A stretch of DNA of 64,000 nt from Variovorax boronicumulans (GCF_007677875.1 NZ_VEDO01000015.1:1-64000), one strand, 5' to 3'; positions 17,715 through 30,287 are shown, counted from the first letter of the stretch. Translations and numbers: made by a program. Notes: generated from the sequence alone by a model not told the origin.

Positions 17715-19916
17715 TCATGATCTTGGGTTGAAGTGGCCGAGCAGCAGCTGCTGCAGGCCGCGCAGTGCCTGTTGTGCCAGTGGCGCGGTGCCGTGGTCGA
17801 AGCGCACCAGCGCGCGGCTGCCGAAGCGCGGGCTCGCGCGGCCGTGCAGTTCGATGTCCATGACCACCACGGGCTGGCGTGTGCGCAGGCGGTCCGGGTC
17901 GGCCGGGTCGGTGGCGATGCGGCCGCCGGAGGCTTCGCCCAACGCGGCGCTGGGCAGCTGGTTCAGCGTGCCTGGCACGCGCAGCACGATGCGGCCGGCG
18001 TGGGGCTGTGCAGGGCTTTCCAGCAGCCGCACCGCGACGCCGCTGGTGCGGGCGCGCACCAGCTCGGCCTGCTGCTGCGGCAGCGCCACGCGCACGGTGG
18101 TGGGCGCGGCGGTCAGCAGGTAGCCGATGGTCTCGCCGCGGCGGCGGAACTGGCCGACCAGCTCGTCGTGCTGGGGCAGCACGAGCAGGCCGTCGGCCAG
18201 CGCCGCCACCTCGCGCACAGCCAGGCGCTCGTCCAGGCGGGCGAGTTCGGCCTCGTGGTAAGCCAGGCGCTGGCGCAGGTCGGGTGCGTCCTGCGGGGCG
18301 CGGTCGATGGCGTAGAACAGCCGCACATTGGCCTCGGCCACGTCGCCCACGAGCGTGGCGCGCTGCGCCGGAAGCACCGGATCGTCCAGCAGCGCGATGC
18401 GCGTGCCGGCATGCACCTGCTGGCCGTTGGTGGCATCCAGTTCGGCGATGAAGCCGTCGGTGCCGGCGCGCAGCTGGGCGTTTTCGGGCAGCCAGACCAC
18501 GCCCTCGGCGACGCTGGATTGCGGCAGCGGCACCAGTGTGGCCAAGGCGGCCAGCGCCGCGCCGAGCGCGCCGGCGCGCAGCCAGGCGCGCCGGCGCTCG
18601 GGGTCCTCGCGGCTGGACAGGCCCAGCATCTGCAGCATGTTCTTGAACGGCACGGCGATGTTGGCGGCCAGCAGCACGACCAGGGCGGCCACGCCCAGCA
18701 TGGCCGAGAACCCGCCCAGCCACAGACCGACGACGACGGACAGCACGATGCGGTAGGTCCATGACAGCGGTGCGTACAGCTGCAGCCAGATGCGCTCGCC
18801 GGGCAGAGGCTCGACCGGCGTGCGCACGCGCACGCCGAACAGGCGTTGCCCGATCGCCTCGGACCACCAGCGCCCGCTGCGCGTGGCGAGGTTGCGCAGG
18901 TCCAGCAGGTCGCACAGCACGAAGTAGCCGTCGTAGCGCAGCAGCGGGTTGCCGTTGGTCAGCACGGTGGACAACGCGCCGGTGAGCATGATGACGAAGG
19001 CCAGGTCGCGCACCAGGCCAGGCTGCACGGCCAGCCACACGCCCATGGCCAGCGCGGCGATGGCCAGTTCCGCCAGGATGCCGGCGGCGCTGACCAGCGC
19101 ACGCTGCCCGCGCCGGCGCAGGCCGTCGGCCGCCGAGGCGTCGACGAATGGCACGGGGCTCAGCGCGATCAGCGTCACGCCGGCCTGGTGCACCTCACCG
19201 CCGTAGCGCTGCAGGGCCAGCGCGTGGGCCGCCTCGTGCAGGCCCTTGATGAGGGGATAGCACAGCCAGGCCAGCAGCACGTAGCCGGGCGAGGCGAGCA
19301 CCTTGCCGGTGTCGCGCGCCAGCGCGTCCCAGTGCATCGCCGCCGCCAGCAGCGCGGGCAGCACGGCGGCCAGCCAGAGCACGAGGCCGGCGCGCGAGAA
19401 CAGCCAGGGGCCGAGCGGGCGCAGCGGCGCCAGCAGGCGCGAGGGGTCGCCCAGCGGCAGCCGGAAGGCCAGCGGGTTGACGCCGCCGACGCGGCGCCGG
19501 CGCCGGCGCCGGTCCTGCGCGTGGAACAGGTTCTCCACGTCCGGCGTGACGTCGAACTGCAGCAGGTTGCGTCCGTGCAGGCCGACCAGCAGCTCGATGA
19601 TCTCGGTCTGCGTGACAGCCTGCTCCGGGTGCGCCGCGAGCATGGCGTTCCAGATCTGCTGCACGCTGGCCTGGCCGTCGCAGCGGCCCACGAAGGCGTA
19701 GGCCGCGTCGTTCAGGCGCAGCGCGTTGTCGTTGGTGAGGTCGCGCAGCACATGGAAGGGCTTGCCGCGCTGCACCTGCAGCCGCAGTTCGGCATGGGGC
19801 CGCAGCTGCGGGCGCAGGCCGGCGACGCGGTGCCAGCGCGGGTTGAACAGCGACTCCTGCGCCGCCTGCGCGTCGGTGTGCTGCGCAGCTGCCTTGGCGG
19901 AGCGGAGCCAGCGCAT
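17715..19916 (-). CDS. PqqD-like / M50 zinc metalloprotease / HlyD-like membrane protein
   Basis: 733 residues from ATG 19916. Residues 52-122 form a PqqD-like winged helix (LNDAAYAFVGRCDG). After a stretch of eight arginines (about 136-143) come several membrane segments with the M50 site-2-protease zinc site HEAAH (H227, E228, H231) and NP-x4-DG (D329). After the last helices, residues from about 490 form a biotinyl-lipoyl/HlyD-like region (LRAGTDGFIAELDATNGQQVHAGTRIALLDD). This is the 'putative peptide zinc metalloprotease' architecture (COG1994-like). It should sit in the inner membrane with the HlyD part in the periplasm. Context suggests it processes or guides the giant adhesin. A longer in-frame start at 20093 exists but would run through the intergenic repeat. 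Confidence 0.88.
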   Translation of the reverse strand: MRWLRSAKAAAQHTDAQAAQESLFNPRWHRVAGLRPQLRPHAELRLQVQRGKPFHVLRDLTNDNALRLNDAAYAFVGRCDGQASVQQIWNAMLAAHPEQAVTQTEIIELLVGLHGRNLLQFDVTPDVENLFHAQDRRRRRRRVGGVNPLAFRLPLGDPSRLLAPLRPLGPWLFSRAGLVLWLAAVLPALLAAAMHWDALARDTGKVLASPGYVLLAWLCYPLIKGLHEAAHALALQRYGGEVHQAGVTLIALSPVPFVDASAADGLRRRGQRALVSAAGILAELAIAALAMGVWLAVQPGLVRDLAFVIMLTGALSTVLTNGNPLLRYDGYFVLCDLLDLRNLATRSGRWWSEAIGQRLFGVRVRTPVEPLPGERIWLQLYAPLSWTYRIVLSVVVGLWLGGFSAMLGVAALVVLLAANIAVPFKNMLQMLGLSSREDPERRRAWLRAGALGAALAALATLVPLPQSSVAEGVVWLPENAQLRAGTDGFIAELDATNGQQVHAGTRIALLDDPVLPAQRATLVGDVAEANVRLFYAIDRAPQDAPDLRQRLAYHEAELARLDERLAVREVAALADGLLVLPQHDELVGQFRRRGETIGYLLTAAPTTVRVALPQQQAELVRARTSGVAVRLLESPAQPHAGRIVLRVPGTLNQLPSAALGEASGGRIATDPADPDRLRTRQPVVVMDIELHGRASPRFGSRALVRFDHGTAPLAQQALRGLQQLLLGHFNPRS

Positions 19917-20030
19917 GTCAGCTTTCCACGGCGCCAGCGCGCCACCCGCAGGGCACGAAACCGGTTCGCAAGCCGCTGCTCGAACGGCCGCGGAGCGGGC
20001 CATGCGCGTGCACCCGCGGGGCCGGCTCCG

Positions 20031-20108
20031 CCGGACCGCTGCGTGCGCCCTCTTGAGGAGGGAGGGAACTTCTCCACGAAGTGAGAAGTGCAAACGGGGG
20101 GGGTCTCA
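20031..20108 (-). repeat. Intergenic GC-rich repeat, copy B
   Basis: The gap 19917-20110 between the GAF-HlyD gene and the M50 gene has no credible ORF. Read on the minus strand it shows a C-run next to the upstream stop, a hairpin (cttctcacttcgtggagaag), ccctcctcaagagggcg, cagcggtccggcgga and gcccgctccgcggcc, matching the element order of copy A at 17630-17714 while the hairpin sequence itself has changed. Conserved flanks with a variable hairpin suggest a dispersed structured repeat. Confidence 0.45.
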
Positions 20109-20110
20109 TG

Positions 20111-21469
20111 TCACGCCACCCAGGACCACAGCACCAGGCGCAGCCAGTCGGCCACGCCGTGGAACCAGACCCAGCCCAGCGCCGCGCGGCCCGTGTCGAG
20201 CTTGCCCACCCCTTCCAGGCCGGGGCGGATGCGCTCGGCATCGGCAGTCACGTCGGTCTCCACCTCGAACACGTTGCGGCCCTCCACCGGCCGCGCCAGG
20301 GGCGTGATGCGCACGGCGCGGATCGGCAGCGCATCCCAGGGCAAGGCCGACAGCGAGAGCCGGCCGGTCTGGCCGACGCGGACATGGCCGATGTCGCGCT
20401 CGTCGACCTGCAACATCACGCGGTAGCGGTCCAGCGGCGCCAGCTGCAACAGCGGCTTGCCGCGCTCCAGCGGCGCGCCGAGCGACTGCGTGAGGTCGCC
20501 GTCGACCACGATGCCGGCGAACGGGGCGGTGATGCGCGCGCGCTGCAGCTCGGATTCGACCAGGCCCAGGTGGGCCCGGGCTTCGTCCACGCGCGCCAGC
20601 GCGATGACCATGGCGGCGCGGTCGGCCCGCGCCAGCGCGCTGGCGTAGGCGTTCTCGTACTGGCCGAGCTCGCTGCTCCACTTGCGCTTTTGCAGCTGCA
20701 GGTCCTGGTCGGACATTTCCAGCAGCAGCTGGCCGGCCGCCACGCGGTCGCCCGGGCGCACGTGCACGGCCTGCAGGTAGCCGTCGGCCGGCACGACGAT
20801 GGCGCGTGTCTGCTGGCCCTCGACACGGGCCCGGCCGCCCACGCGGTACTCGACGGGCAGGGCCAGGGCGGCGGCAAGCACGCCGGCGGCGCCAGCCAGC
20901 AGCCAGGCTGTGCGGCGCCGGCTGCTGCCGTCTGGCGCCTGCTCCATGCGCATCCTCCGGTACCAGGGCTGCTCGCGCTGGGCCATCAGGTGGAGCACCG
21001 GGCCGGCCAGGCTGACGCTGTTCTCCAGCTCGGCGACCAGGGCGGGCAGATCGGGCGGAGCGGTGGTCCATTCGCAGGTGACGGCGCCGACGGCCTGGCC
21101 CAGGTGCACGATGGGCACGGTGGCCACTGCGCCGCCGCGTTCGCCCAGCAGCAGCCGATGGGCGTGGCGGATGGCGGGCGCACCCTCGGCCGGCCAATGC
21201 ACGCTGGTGCCTTGCTGTGCCGCCTCGTCCATGGCCGCGGTCAGTGGGTTGAAGGCCTGGCGGTGCAGGTTCTCGCCGCTGCCATGCGAGAGTGCCACCA
21301 GCTCGATCTGCTGCCCGCGCAGGAACCCGACCCCGACCCGCGCGCAGCCCCTGCCGTTGGCCAACTCGCTGGCGAAGGCCGTGGCGGCCTCGCGCAGCTG
21401 CCCGTGTGCCAGCACCGTCGCCTGCAGGGCAAGCGCCAGGATTTGCGGATCTGGCAAGCGCGGGTTCAT
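20111..21469 (-). CDS. GAF-domain HlyD-family membrane fusion protein
   Basis: 452 residues from ATG 21469, which has GAGGTG upstream at good spacing; an in-frame GTG at 21523 has no Shine-Dalgarno. Residues about 15-165 look like a GAF-type sensory domain (GVGFLRGQQIELVALSHG, VPIVHLGQAVGAVTCEW). One membrane helix follows near 185-205 (TAWLLAGAAGVLAAALAL). The periplasmic part is an HlyD adaptor: first lipoyl half (PADGYLQAVHVRPGDRVAAGQLLLE), coiled coil, second half (ITAPFAGIVVDGDLTQSLG) and barrel. A cytoplasmic sensor fused to an adaptor is unusual and could tie export to a cytoplasmic signal. It is the first gene of the adhesin cluster. Confidence 0.82.
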   Translation of the reverse strand: MNPRLPDPQILALALQATVLAHGQLREAATAFASELANGRGCARVGVGFLRGQQIELVALSHGSGENLHRQAFNPLTAAMDEAAQQGTSVHWPAEGAPAIRHAHRLLLGERGGAVATVPIVHLGQAVGAVTCEWTTAPPDLPALVAELENSVSLAGPVLHLMAQREQPWYRRMRMEQAPDGSSRRRTAWLLAGAAGVLAAALALPVEYRVGGRARVEGQQTRAIVVPADGYLQAVHVRPGDRVAAGQLLLEMSDQDLQLQKRKWSSELGQYENAYASALARADRAAMVIALARVDEARAHLGLVESELQRARITAPFAGIVVDGDLTQSLGAPLERGKPLLQLAPLDRYRVMLQVDERDIGHVRVGQTGRLSLSALPWDALPIRAVRITPLARPVEGRNVFEVETDVTADAERIRPGLEGVGKLDTGRAALGWVWFHGVADWLRLVLWSWVA

Positions 21470-21756
21470 GGCCAGCACCTCAGCCTGTGCTGTGAAGATC
21501 GGGCGGGGCTGCGGCGCCGGCACCGCGGAAGATTGGGATGCTGGTCATGTCGGACTAGTCCTGCATTCTGCAACAGTCGATCATGCTTATATCGTTTTGT
21601 TGCTGTGTGTGCACATGTTTTTTTGCCTTTGATCAAAGACAAACGTCCGGATGTCTGTTTGGAGTGTGTTCGGCAACTTTTGTGGGCAACCACGTGGACA
21701 TTTGCCGTTCGGTGATGAATCATTGGCTCACACTGACCACGGCGGAGGTTCGGCGC
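21470..21756. promoter_or_regulatory. Divergent intergenic region between adhesin-export cluster and chemoreceptor
   Basis: This 287-bp gap is clearly richer in A+T than its surroundings (about 21555-21700), as expected of a shared control region. It contains a perfect 12-bp palindrome CTTTGATCAAAG at 21627-21638 and an 8-bp palindrome TGTGCACA at 21608-21615. No convincing -35/-10 pair could be picked on either strand. The GGAGG at 21744-21748 is the ribosome-binding site of the chemoreceptor. Confidence 0.5.
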
Positions 21757-23352
21757 ATGCATGTATTGAGAAAGTTGAAGCTGTCGGCACGGCTCGGCGT
21801 GCTGATTGCCATCTTTGCCATCGGTTTCATGCTGTCCGGTGGCTGGGCCTTCAAGACGCTGGACACGCTCAAGGTCAACGGGCCGATCTACGAGCGCATC
21901 GTCCAGGGCAAGGACCTGATCGCCGACATCCTTCCGCCGCCCGAGTACATCATCGAGTCCTACCTGCTGGCGCTACAGCTCTCGCGTGCGGGCGATGCCG
22001 GCCGGCAGCAGGCGCTGGCCGAGCGCATCCGCAGCCTGAAGGCGCAGTTCGACGACCGCCACGACTTCTGGCAGAAGCAGGGGCTGGAGCCCGAGATGGG
22101 CCGGTTGCTGCTGGACGACGCCTACCGCCCTGCACAGGAGTTCTATCGGCTGGCCTTCGATGAGCTCGTGCCGGCCGCCCGCGGTGGCGACACCGTGAAG
22201 TTGGCCGCCATCATGCAGCGGCTGGACGCCGCCTACGAGACGCACCGCGCGGCCATCGACAAAGTGGTCGCCCTGGCCAGCAAGCGCGTGGAGACCGACG
22301 AGGGTGCGGCGCGGGCGCTGATCCGGCGCGACACGGCGCTGCTGCTCGGCATCATGGTGCTGGCCATGGTGGCGGCGGTGGTCGTGGCCCTGCTGGTGGC
22401 GCGCAGCATCACGGCGCCGCTGCGTCATGCGGTGAAGGTGGCGCGGGTGGTGGCCTCGGGCGTATTGAACAGCCGCATCCACGTGCGCTACCCGGACGAG
22501 CCGGACCAGTTGCTGCGCGCGCTGCAGGAGATGAACGCCAGCCTGCAGCGCATCGTGGGCGAGGTGCGCTCGGGCGCCGACAACATCGCCACGGCCACGA
22601 GCGAAATCGCGCGCGGCAACGACGATTTGTCCATGCGCACCGAGCGCCAGGCCAGCGCCCTGCAACAGACGGCGGCCGCCATGGAGCAACTGACCAGCAC
22701 GGTGCGCCAGAACAGCGACAGCGCACGCCAGGCCAATCAGCTGGTGCAGGCCGCCGCCCAGGTGGCCCAGCGCGGCGGCCAGGCGGTGGGCGAGGTGGTG
22801 CAGACCATGCAGTCGATCAACGCCGCGTCCCGGAAGGTGGTGGAAATCATCGCGGTGATCGATGGCATCGCATTCCAGACCAACATCCTGGCGCTGAACG
22901 CGGCCGTGGAGGCCGCGCGCGCTGGTGAACAAGGCCGCGGCTTCGCGGTGGTGGCCTCCGAGGTGCGCAGCCTCGCGCAGCGCTCGGCCGAGGCGGCCAA
23001 GGAGATCAAGGCGCTGATCAACGACTCGGTGCAGCAGGTGGAGGCCGGCAGCACGCTGGTGGTCCGCGCAGGCAGCACCATGGACGAGGTGGTCCAGAGC
23101 GTGGAGCGCATCACCGGCATCATGGCCGAGATCAGCGCGGCAAGCGCCGAGCAGATCAGCGGGCTGGAGCAGATCAACACTGCGATTACCGAGATGGACA
23201 CCACCACGCAGCAAAATGCCGCGCTGGTGGAACAGGCGGCCGCCGCCGCATCGTCGCTGCGCAGCGAGGCCCACAAGCAGGCACAGATCGTCGGCGTCTT
23301 CCAGCTCGACGGGCACAGCTCCAAGATGCTGGTGCTGCCGCAGGCGGCCTGA
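21757..23352 (+). CDS. Methyl-accepting chemotaxis protein
   Basis: 531 residues from ATG 21757, preceded by GGAGG 8 bp upstream. TM1 spans about 12-32, followed by a helical periplasmic sensor of about 160 residues, TM2 about 193-215 ([17 protein letters not shown]), HAMP, and a cytoplasmic signalling hairpin with the highly conserved tip ([20 protein letters not shown], from about 368, and [18 protein letters not shown]). It would transmit ligand binding to CheA/CheW. The C-terminus ends LVLPQAA with no NWETF-type CheR/CheB pentapeptide. The ligand cannot be read from sequence. No chemotaxis genes are adjacent. Confidence 0.95.
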   Translation: MHVLRKLKLSARLGVLIAIFAIGFMLSGGWAFKTLDTLKVNGPIYERIVQGKDLIADILPPPEYIIESYLLALQLSRAGDAGRQQALAERIRSLKAQFDDRHDFWQKQGLEPEMGRLLLDDAYRPAQEFYRLAFDELVPAARGGDTVKLAAIMQRLDAAYETHRAAIDKVVALASKRVETDEGAARALIRRDTALLLGIMVLAMVAAVVVALLVARSITAPLRHAVKVARVVASGVLNSRIHVRYPDEPDQLLRALQEMNASLQRIVGEVRSGADNIATATSEIARGNDDLSMRTERQASALQQTAAAMEQLTSTVRQNSDSARQANQLVQAAAQVAQRGGQAVGEVVQTMQSINAASRKVVEIIAVIDGIAFQTNILALNAAVEAARAGEQGRGFAVVASEVRSLAQRSAEAAKEIKALINDSVQQVEAGSTLVVRAGSTMDEVVQSVERITGIMAEISAASAEQISGLEQINTAITEMDTTTQQNAALVEQAAAAASSLRSEAHKQAQIVGVFQLDGHSSKMLVLPQAA

Positions 23353-23416
23353 AGGCGGCTTGTGTCTGCTGCGCTGGCGCTGCCTGCCGCGGCCGCACCA
23401 GTCACGCAGGGCCCGC

Positions 23417-23437
23417 CCTGGCGCCGGGGGCGCCAGG
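23417..23437 (+). terminator. Strong GC hairpin after the chemoreceptor gene
   Basis: CCTGGCGCC-ggg-GGCGCCAGG forms a perfect 9-bp stem 65 bp after the chemoreceptor stop. No T-run follows, so it is a weak terminator candidate or an RNA-stabilising stem. The rest of the gap 23353-23559 shows nothing else. Confidence 0.4.
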
Positions 23438-23559
23438 CGCGAATGGGGGCCAGCGGCGCCGGGGAGGCGCGGCGGCCGGCTGGACAGGCGGCAACCTGGC
23501 TGCGCTGACCGACGCCCAGGCGCGCAGCGGGCTGGCACGCTTGTGAGATGCTGGGATCC

Positions 23560-23729
23560 ATGAACGGCGACACCGGAATGCAACTCCATGCCGTGCGGCC
23601 CTGGCTGCAGCAGCGGGTGCCGCCGGCGCAGCTTCAACAAGTGGTGCACCTGGTGGGGCGCGACGGCTTGGAGGATGCGCCGGCGCTGTTGCGCGCCCTG
23701 CCGGCCCTCGCGTCCTGGGCGGAGGCAGC

Positions 23730-23733
<4 letters not shown>
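23560..23733 (+). CDS. Possible 57-aa protein coupled to the histidine kinase
   Basis: A short frame starting [20 protein letters not shown] ends in TGA that overlaps the kinase start as GTGA (23730-23733), the usual arrangement for translational coupling. It has no recognisable domain; it is amphipathic, with leucine/alanine-rich helices and no membrane segment. An ATG at 23548 or 23578 could also serve, and no clear ribosome-binding site precedes any of them. It may be a real small partner of the kinase or only a leader frame. Confidence 0.35.
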
Positions 23734-27905
<4,172 letters not shown>

Positions 27906-28014
27906 CTCTCTGGCCGAGGGCCTGATTTCCTACAGGCGCAGCGGGACGGCCGCTGGATGATGGGGTCTCGGTGCATCCAGACAAGGTGCTTTCTGGGAAG
28001 CGGATGCATCGATT

Positions 28015-28039
28015 GGGCTGCCCTCGGGCAGCCCTTTTT
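28015..28039 (+). terminator. Intrinsic terminator downstream of the hybrid kinase
   Basis: GGGCTGCC-CTCG-GGCAGCCC (8-bp GC stem, tetraloop) is followed directly by TTTTT on the plus strand. It lies 110 bp after the kinase stop. Just before it, TGCATCC (about 27973) and GGATGCA (about 28002) can pair across a 22-nt loop, so the 3' region is strongly structured. Confidence 0.75.
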
Positions 28040-28050
28040 CTCGCCGGTGC

Positions 28051-28119
28051 TCAAGGCACGCGGTGGCAGAAGCAGCAAACACAGGTGACGATGGTGACGG
28101 CCAACAATGTGCCCAACAT
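28051..28119 (-). CDS. Candidate 22-aa cysteine-rich membrane peptide
   Basis: On the minus strand, ATG 28119 is preceded by a near-perfect Shine-Dalgarno GGGAGG five bases upstream. The 22-codon frame encodes MLGTLLAVTIVTCVCCF followed by CHRVP and a TGA. It is almost wholly hydrophobic with four cysteines, like a single-helix small membrane protein. It lies 111 bp after the Bug-protein gene on the same strand and could be its third cistron. No family is recognised. The strong ribosome-binding site is the main support; chance occurrence is possible. Confidence 0.4.
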   Translation of the reverse strand: MLGTLLAVTIVTCVCCFCHRVP

Positions 28120-28230
28120 GGCTACCTCCCGGATCGATCGCTGCGCGGGTTGCACAGCCCCACGATCGAGGTTCGTCGCAGGAGCGGCACCGCGCTGTCG
28201 GACAGGGCCGGGATGCGGCGCCCGCGAACG

Positions 28231-29205
28231 TCAATCCACCTGCGCGCCCGACGCCTTCACAAGCTTATGGTACTTGGTCAGTTCGGCCTGCATGAAGGCG
28301 CCGAACTGGGCTGGGGTACTGGGCACGGGCTCGGCCAGCAGGTTGGCAAAGCGCTGCCGCGTCTCTTCCGATTGCAATGCCGCGACGAAGGCGTGGTTCA
28401 GGCGTTCCACCACATCTGCGGGCGTGCCGGCGGGCGCGACCAGGCCCCACCAGGTGTCAATGGCGAAGCCCTTGAGCGTGTCGGCGACGGGCGGCACCTC
28501 GGGCAGGGCCGGCGAGCGCTGCGCCGTGGTGACGGCCAGGGCCTTGAGCTTGCCCGAGCGGATGCCGGGCGCGGCCGTGGCCAGGTTGTCGAAGTTGAAA
28601 TCGACCTGACCCGACAGCAACGCAAGCTGGGCCGGGTTGCCGCCGTTGTAGGGGATGTGCAGCGCGAAGATGCCGGCCTGGGCCTTGAACATCTCGCCGG
28701 CCAGGTGGCCGGCGCTGCCATTGCCGCCCGAGCCGTAGTTGAGCTTGGCCGGGTTGGCCTTGGCGTAGGCGATGAGATCGGCCACGGTGGCGATCTTCAG
28801 CCGCTGCGCAGTCTCGGCGTTCATGACCAGCACGTTGGGCACGCGCACCATCTGCGTGATGGGCGCGAAGTCGCGCGCGGCGTCGAACGGCATCCTGCGG
28901 TACAGCCAGGGGTTCACGGCGTGGGTGGCGGTGGCCGCGATGCCGATGGTCAGGCCGTCGTGCGGCGCCTTGGCCACGGCGTCGGCACCGATGTTGCCGC
29001 CGGCACCGGGCCTGTTCTCGATGATCACGGTGCCGAGCTGGTCTTTCACGCGCTCGGCCAGCACGCGGGCCGTGACGTCGATCGGGCCGCCGGCGGCGTA
29101 GGGCACGATCAGCCGGATCGGCTTGTTCTGGGCCAGCGCGGGCACGGCGGCCAGGGCCAGGGCGGAGAACAGCGCGGCGCGGCGCAGGGCGTTGATGCGG
29201 GTCAT
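28231..29205 (-). CDS. Bug/TctC-family tripartite tricarboxylate transporter substrate-binding protein
   Basis: 324 residues with a signal peptide (ALFSALALAAVPALAQ) followed by the Bug hallmarks KPIRLIVPYAAGGPIDVTAR, IIENRPGAGGNIGADAVAKA, a central LNYGSGGNGSAGHLAGE and a late LPEVPPVAD/WWGLVAPAGTP block. Such periplasmic proteins bind carboxylates or related small organics; most Burkholderiales carry dozens as orphans without TctA/TctB, as here. Its ATG overlaps the stop of the upstream reductase gene (ATGA at 29202-29205), so the two are one operon. Substrate unknown. Confidence 0.95.
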   Translation of the reverse strand: MTRINALRRAALFSALALAAVPALAQNKPIRLIVPYAAGGPIDVTARVLAERVKDQLGTVIIENRPGAGGNIGADAVAKAPHDGLTIGIAATATHAVNPWLYRRMPFDAARDFAPITQMVRVPNVLVMNAETAQRLKIATVADLIAYAKANPAKLNYGSGGNGSAGHLAGEMFKAQAGIFALHIPYNGGNPAQLALLSGQVDFNFDNLATAAPGIRSGKLKALAVTTAQRSPALPEVPPVADTLKGFAIDTWWGLVAPAGTPADVVERLNHAFVAALQSEETRQRFANLLAEPVPSTPAQFGAFMQAELTKYHKLVKASGAQVD

Positions 29206-30287
29206 GCTGGAGCTTTGTCGGCTTCGGTGGTGAAGGCGTCGGCGAAGAATTCCTCGGGCGGCAGGCCGGCTTCGGCGGCGTAGTCGGCGCGGGCCGAGTC
29301 GACCACGATGGGTGCGCCGCAGGCGTAGACCTGGTGGCCCGAGAGGTCGGGCAGGTCTTCCAGCACGGCGCGGTGCACGAAGCCGGTACGGCCGGTCCAG
29401 TTGTCTTCGGGTAGCGCATTGGAGATGACCGGCACATAGCGCAGGTTGGGCATCTCGGCGAGCTTCTCGCGCAGCCAGGCGTCCATGTACAGGTCGGCCG
29501 GCCGGCGCCCGCCCCAGTAGACCGTGGCCGGACGCTGGCTGGCCTTGAACTGCAGCTGCTCGATGACGGCCTTGATCGGCGCGAAGCCCGTGCCCGAGGC
29601 CAGCAGCACGATGGGCTTGTCGGAGTCCTCGCGCAGGAAGAAGCTGCCGTAGGGGCCTTCGATGCGCAGGATCTCCTTTTCCTTCATGGTGCCGAACACG
29701 TGGTCGGTGAACTTGCCGCCGGGCATGTGGCGGATGTGCAGTTCCACGCTCGGACCCACGGGCGGCACGGCGCCGGGCTGGCCGCCCGCGGTGTGCGGCG
29801 CGTTGGCCATGGAGTAGCTGCGGCGCGCGCCGTCGCGCAGCAGGAATTCCACGTACTGGCCGGCGTGGTAACGCATGGTGTCGTTGGCCGGCAATTGCAG
29901 CCGGATCACCATCACGTCGTGCGAGACCTTGGTCAGGCTGGCCACGCGCGCAGGCATGCGCTTGATCGGGAAGGCGCTCTCGTCGGTGACCTGGCGCGAT
30001 TCGAGCACCACGTCGCTGAGCGGCACGCCGCAGCAGGTGAGGATCAGGCCGGCGGCCTCTTCCTCGGCCGACAGCGCCTTGCTCTGGTGCGGGCCGTGCT
30101 CGACGCGGCCTTCCAGCATCTTGCACTTGCACGAGCCGCAGGCGCCGTCCTTGCAGCCGTAGGGCAGGCCGATGCCCTGTCGGATGCCGGCGGCCAGGAT
30201 GGCCTCGCCCGTGCCGGCTTCGAACGAACGGCCGCTGGGCTGCACGGTGATCTTGAAGGTGGGCGCGGCGGCCGGCGTCAGGGTCAT
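29202..30287 (-). CDS. 2Fe-2S/FAD oxidoreductase annotated in this group as CDP-6-deoxy-delta-3,4-glucoseen reductase
   Basis: 361 residues. An N-terminal plant-type ferredoxin domain (about 10-95) has CKDGACGSC (C45, C50, C53) and a fourth cysteine in ILTCC (C85 region). A flavin-binding barrel follows (RRSYSMANAP), then an NAD(P) domain (LLASGTGFAPIKAVIEQL) and a C-terminal CGAP motif (VYACGAPIVV). It should pass electrons from NAD(P)H through FAD to the cluster and on to a partner. The glucoseen name comes from distant homology to AscD-type enzymes; the true partner in Burkholderiales is not known, and pairing with a Bug protein is not informative. It is divergent from the epimerase-like gene. 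Confidence 0.9.
   Translation of the reverse strand: MTLTPAAAPTFKITVQPSGRSFEAGTGEAILAAGIRQGIGLPYGCKDGACGSCKCKMLEGRVEHGPHQSKALSAEEEAAGLILTCCGVPLSDVVLESRQVTDESAFPIKRMPARVASLTKVSHDVMVIRLQLPANDTMRYHAGQYVEFLLRDGARRSYSMANAPHTAGGQPGAVPPVGPSVELHIRHMPGGKFTDHVFGTMKEKEILRIEGPYGSFFLREDSDKPIVLLASGTGFAPIKAVIEQLQFKASQRPATVYWGGRRPADLYMDAWLREKLAEMPNLRYVPVISNALPEDNWTGRTGFVHRAVLEDLPDLSGHQVYACGAPIVVDSARADYAAEAGLPPEEFFADAFTTEADKAPA

Noticed and set aside
1-21469. Classical type I secretion or two-partner secretion for the adhesin
   Set aside because: No ABC-ATPase Walker/signature pair, no FhaC/Omp85-type transporter and no autotransporter barrel is in the window; the C-terminus is outside, so it cannot be fully excluded.
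21640-21661. Imperfect dyad caaacg...gtttg near the chemoreceptor promoter
   Set aside because: Arms of only five bases with an asymmetric centre; not distinguishable from chance.
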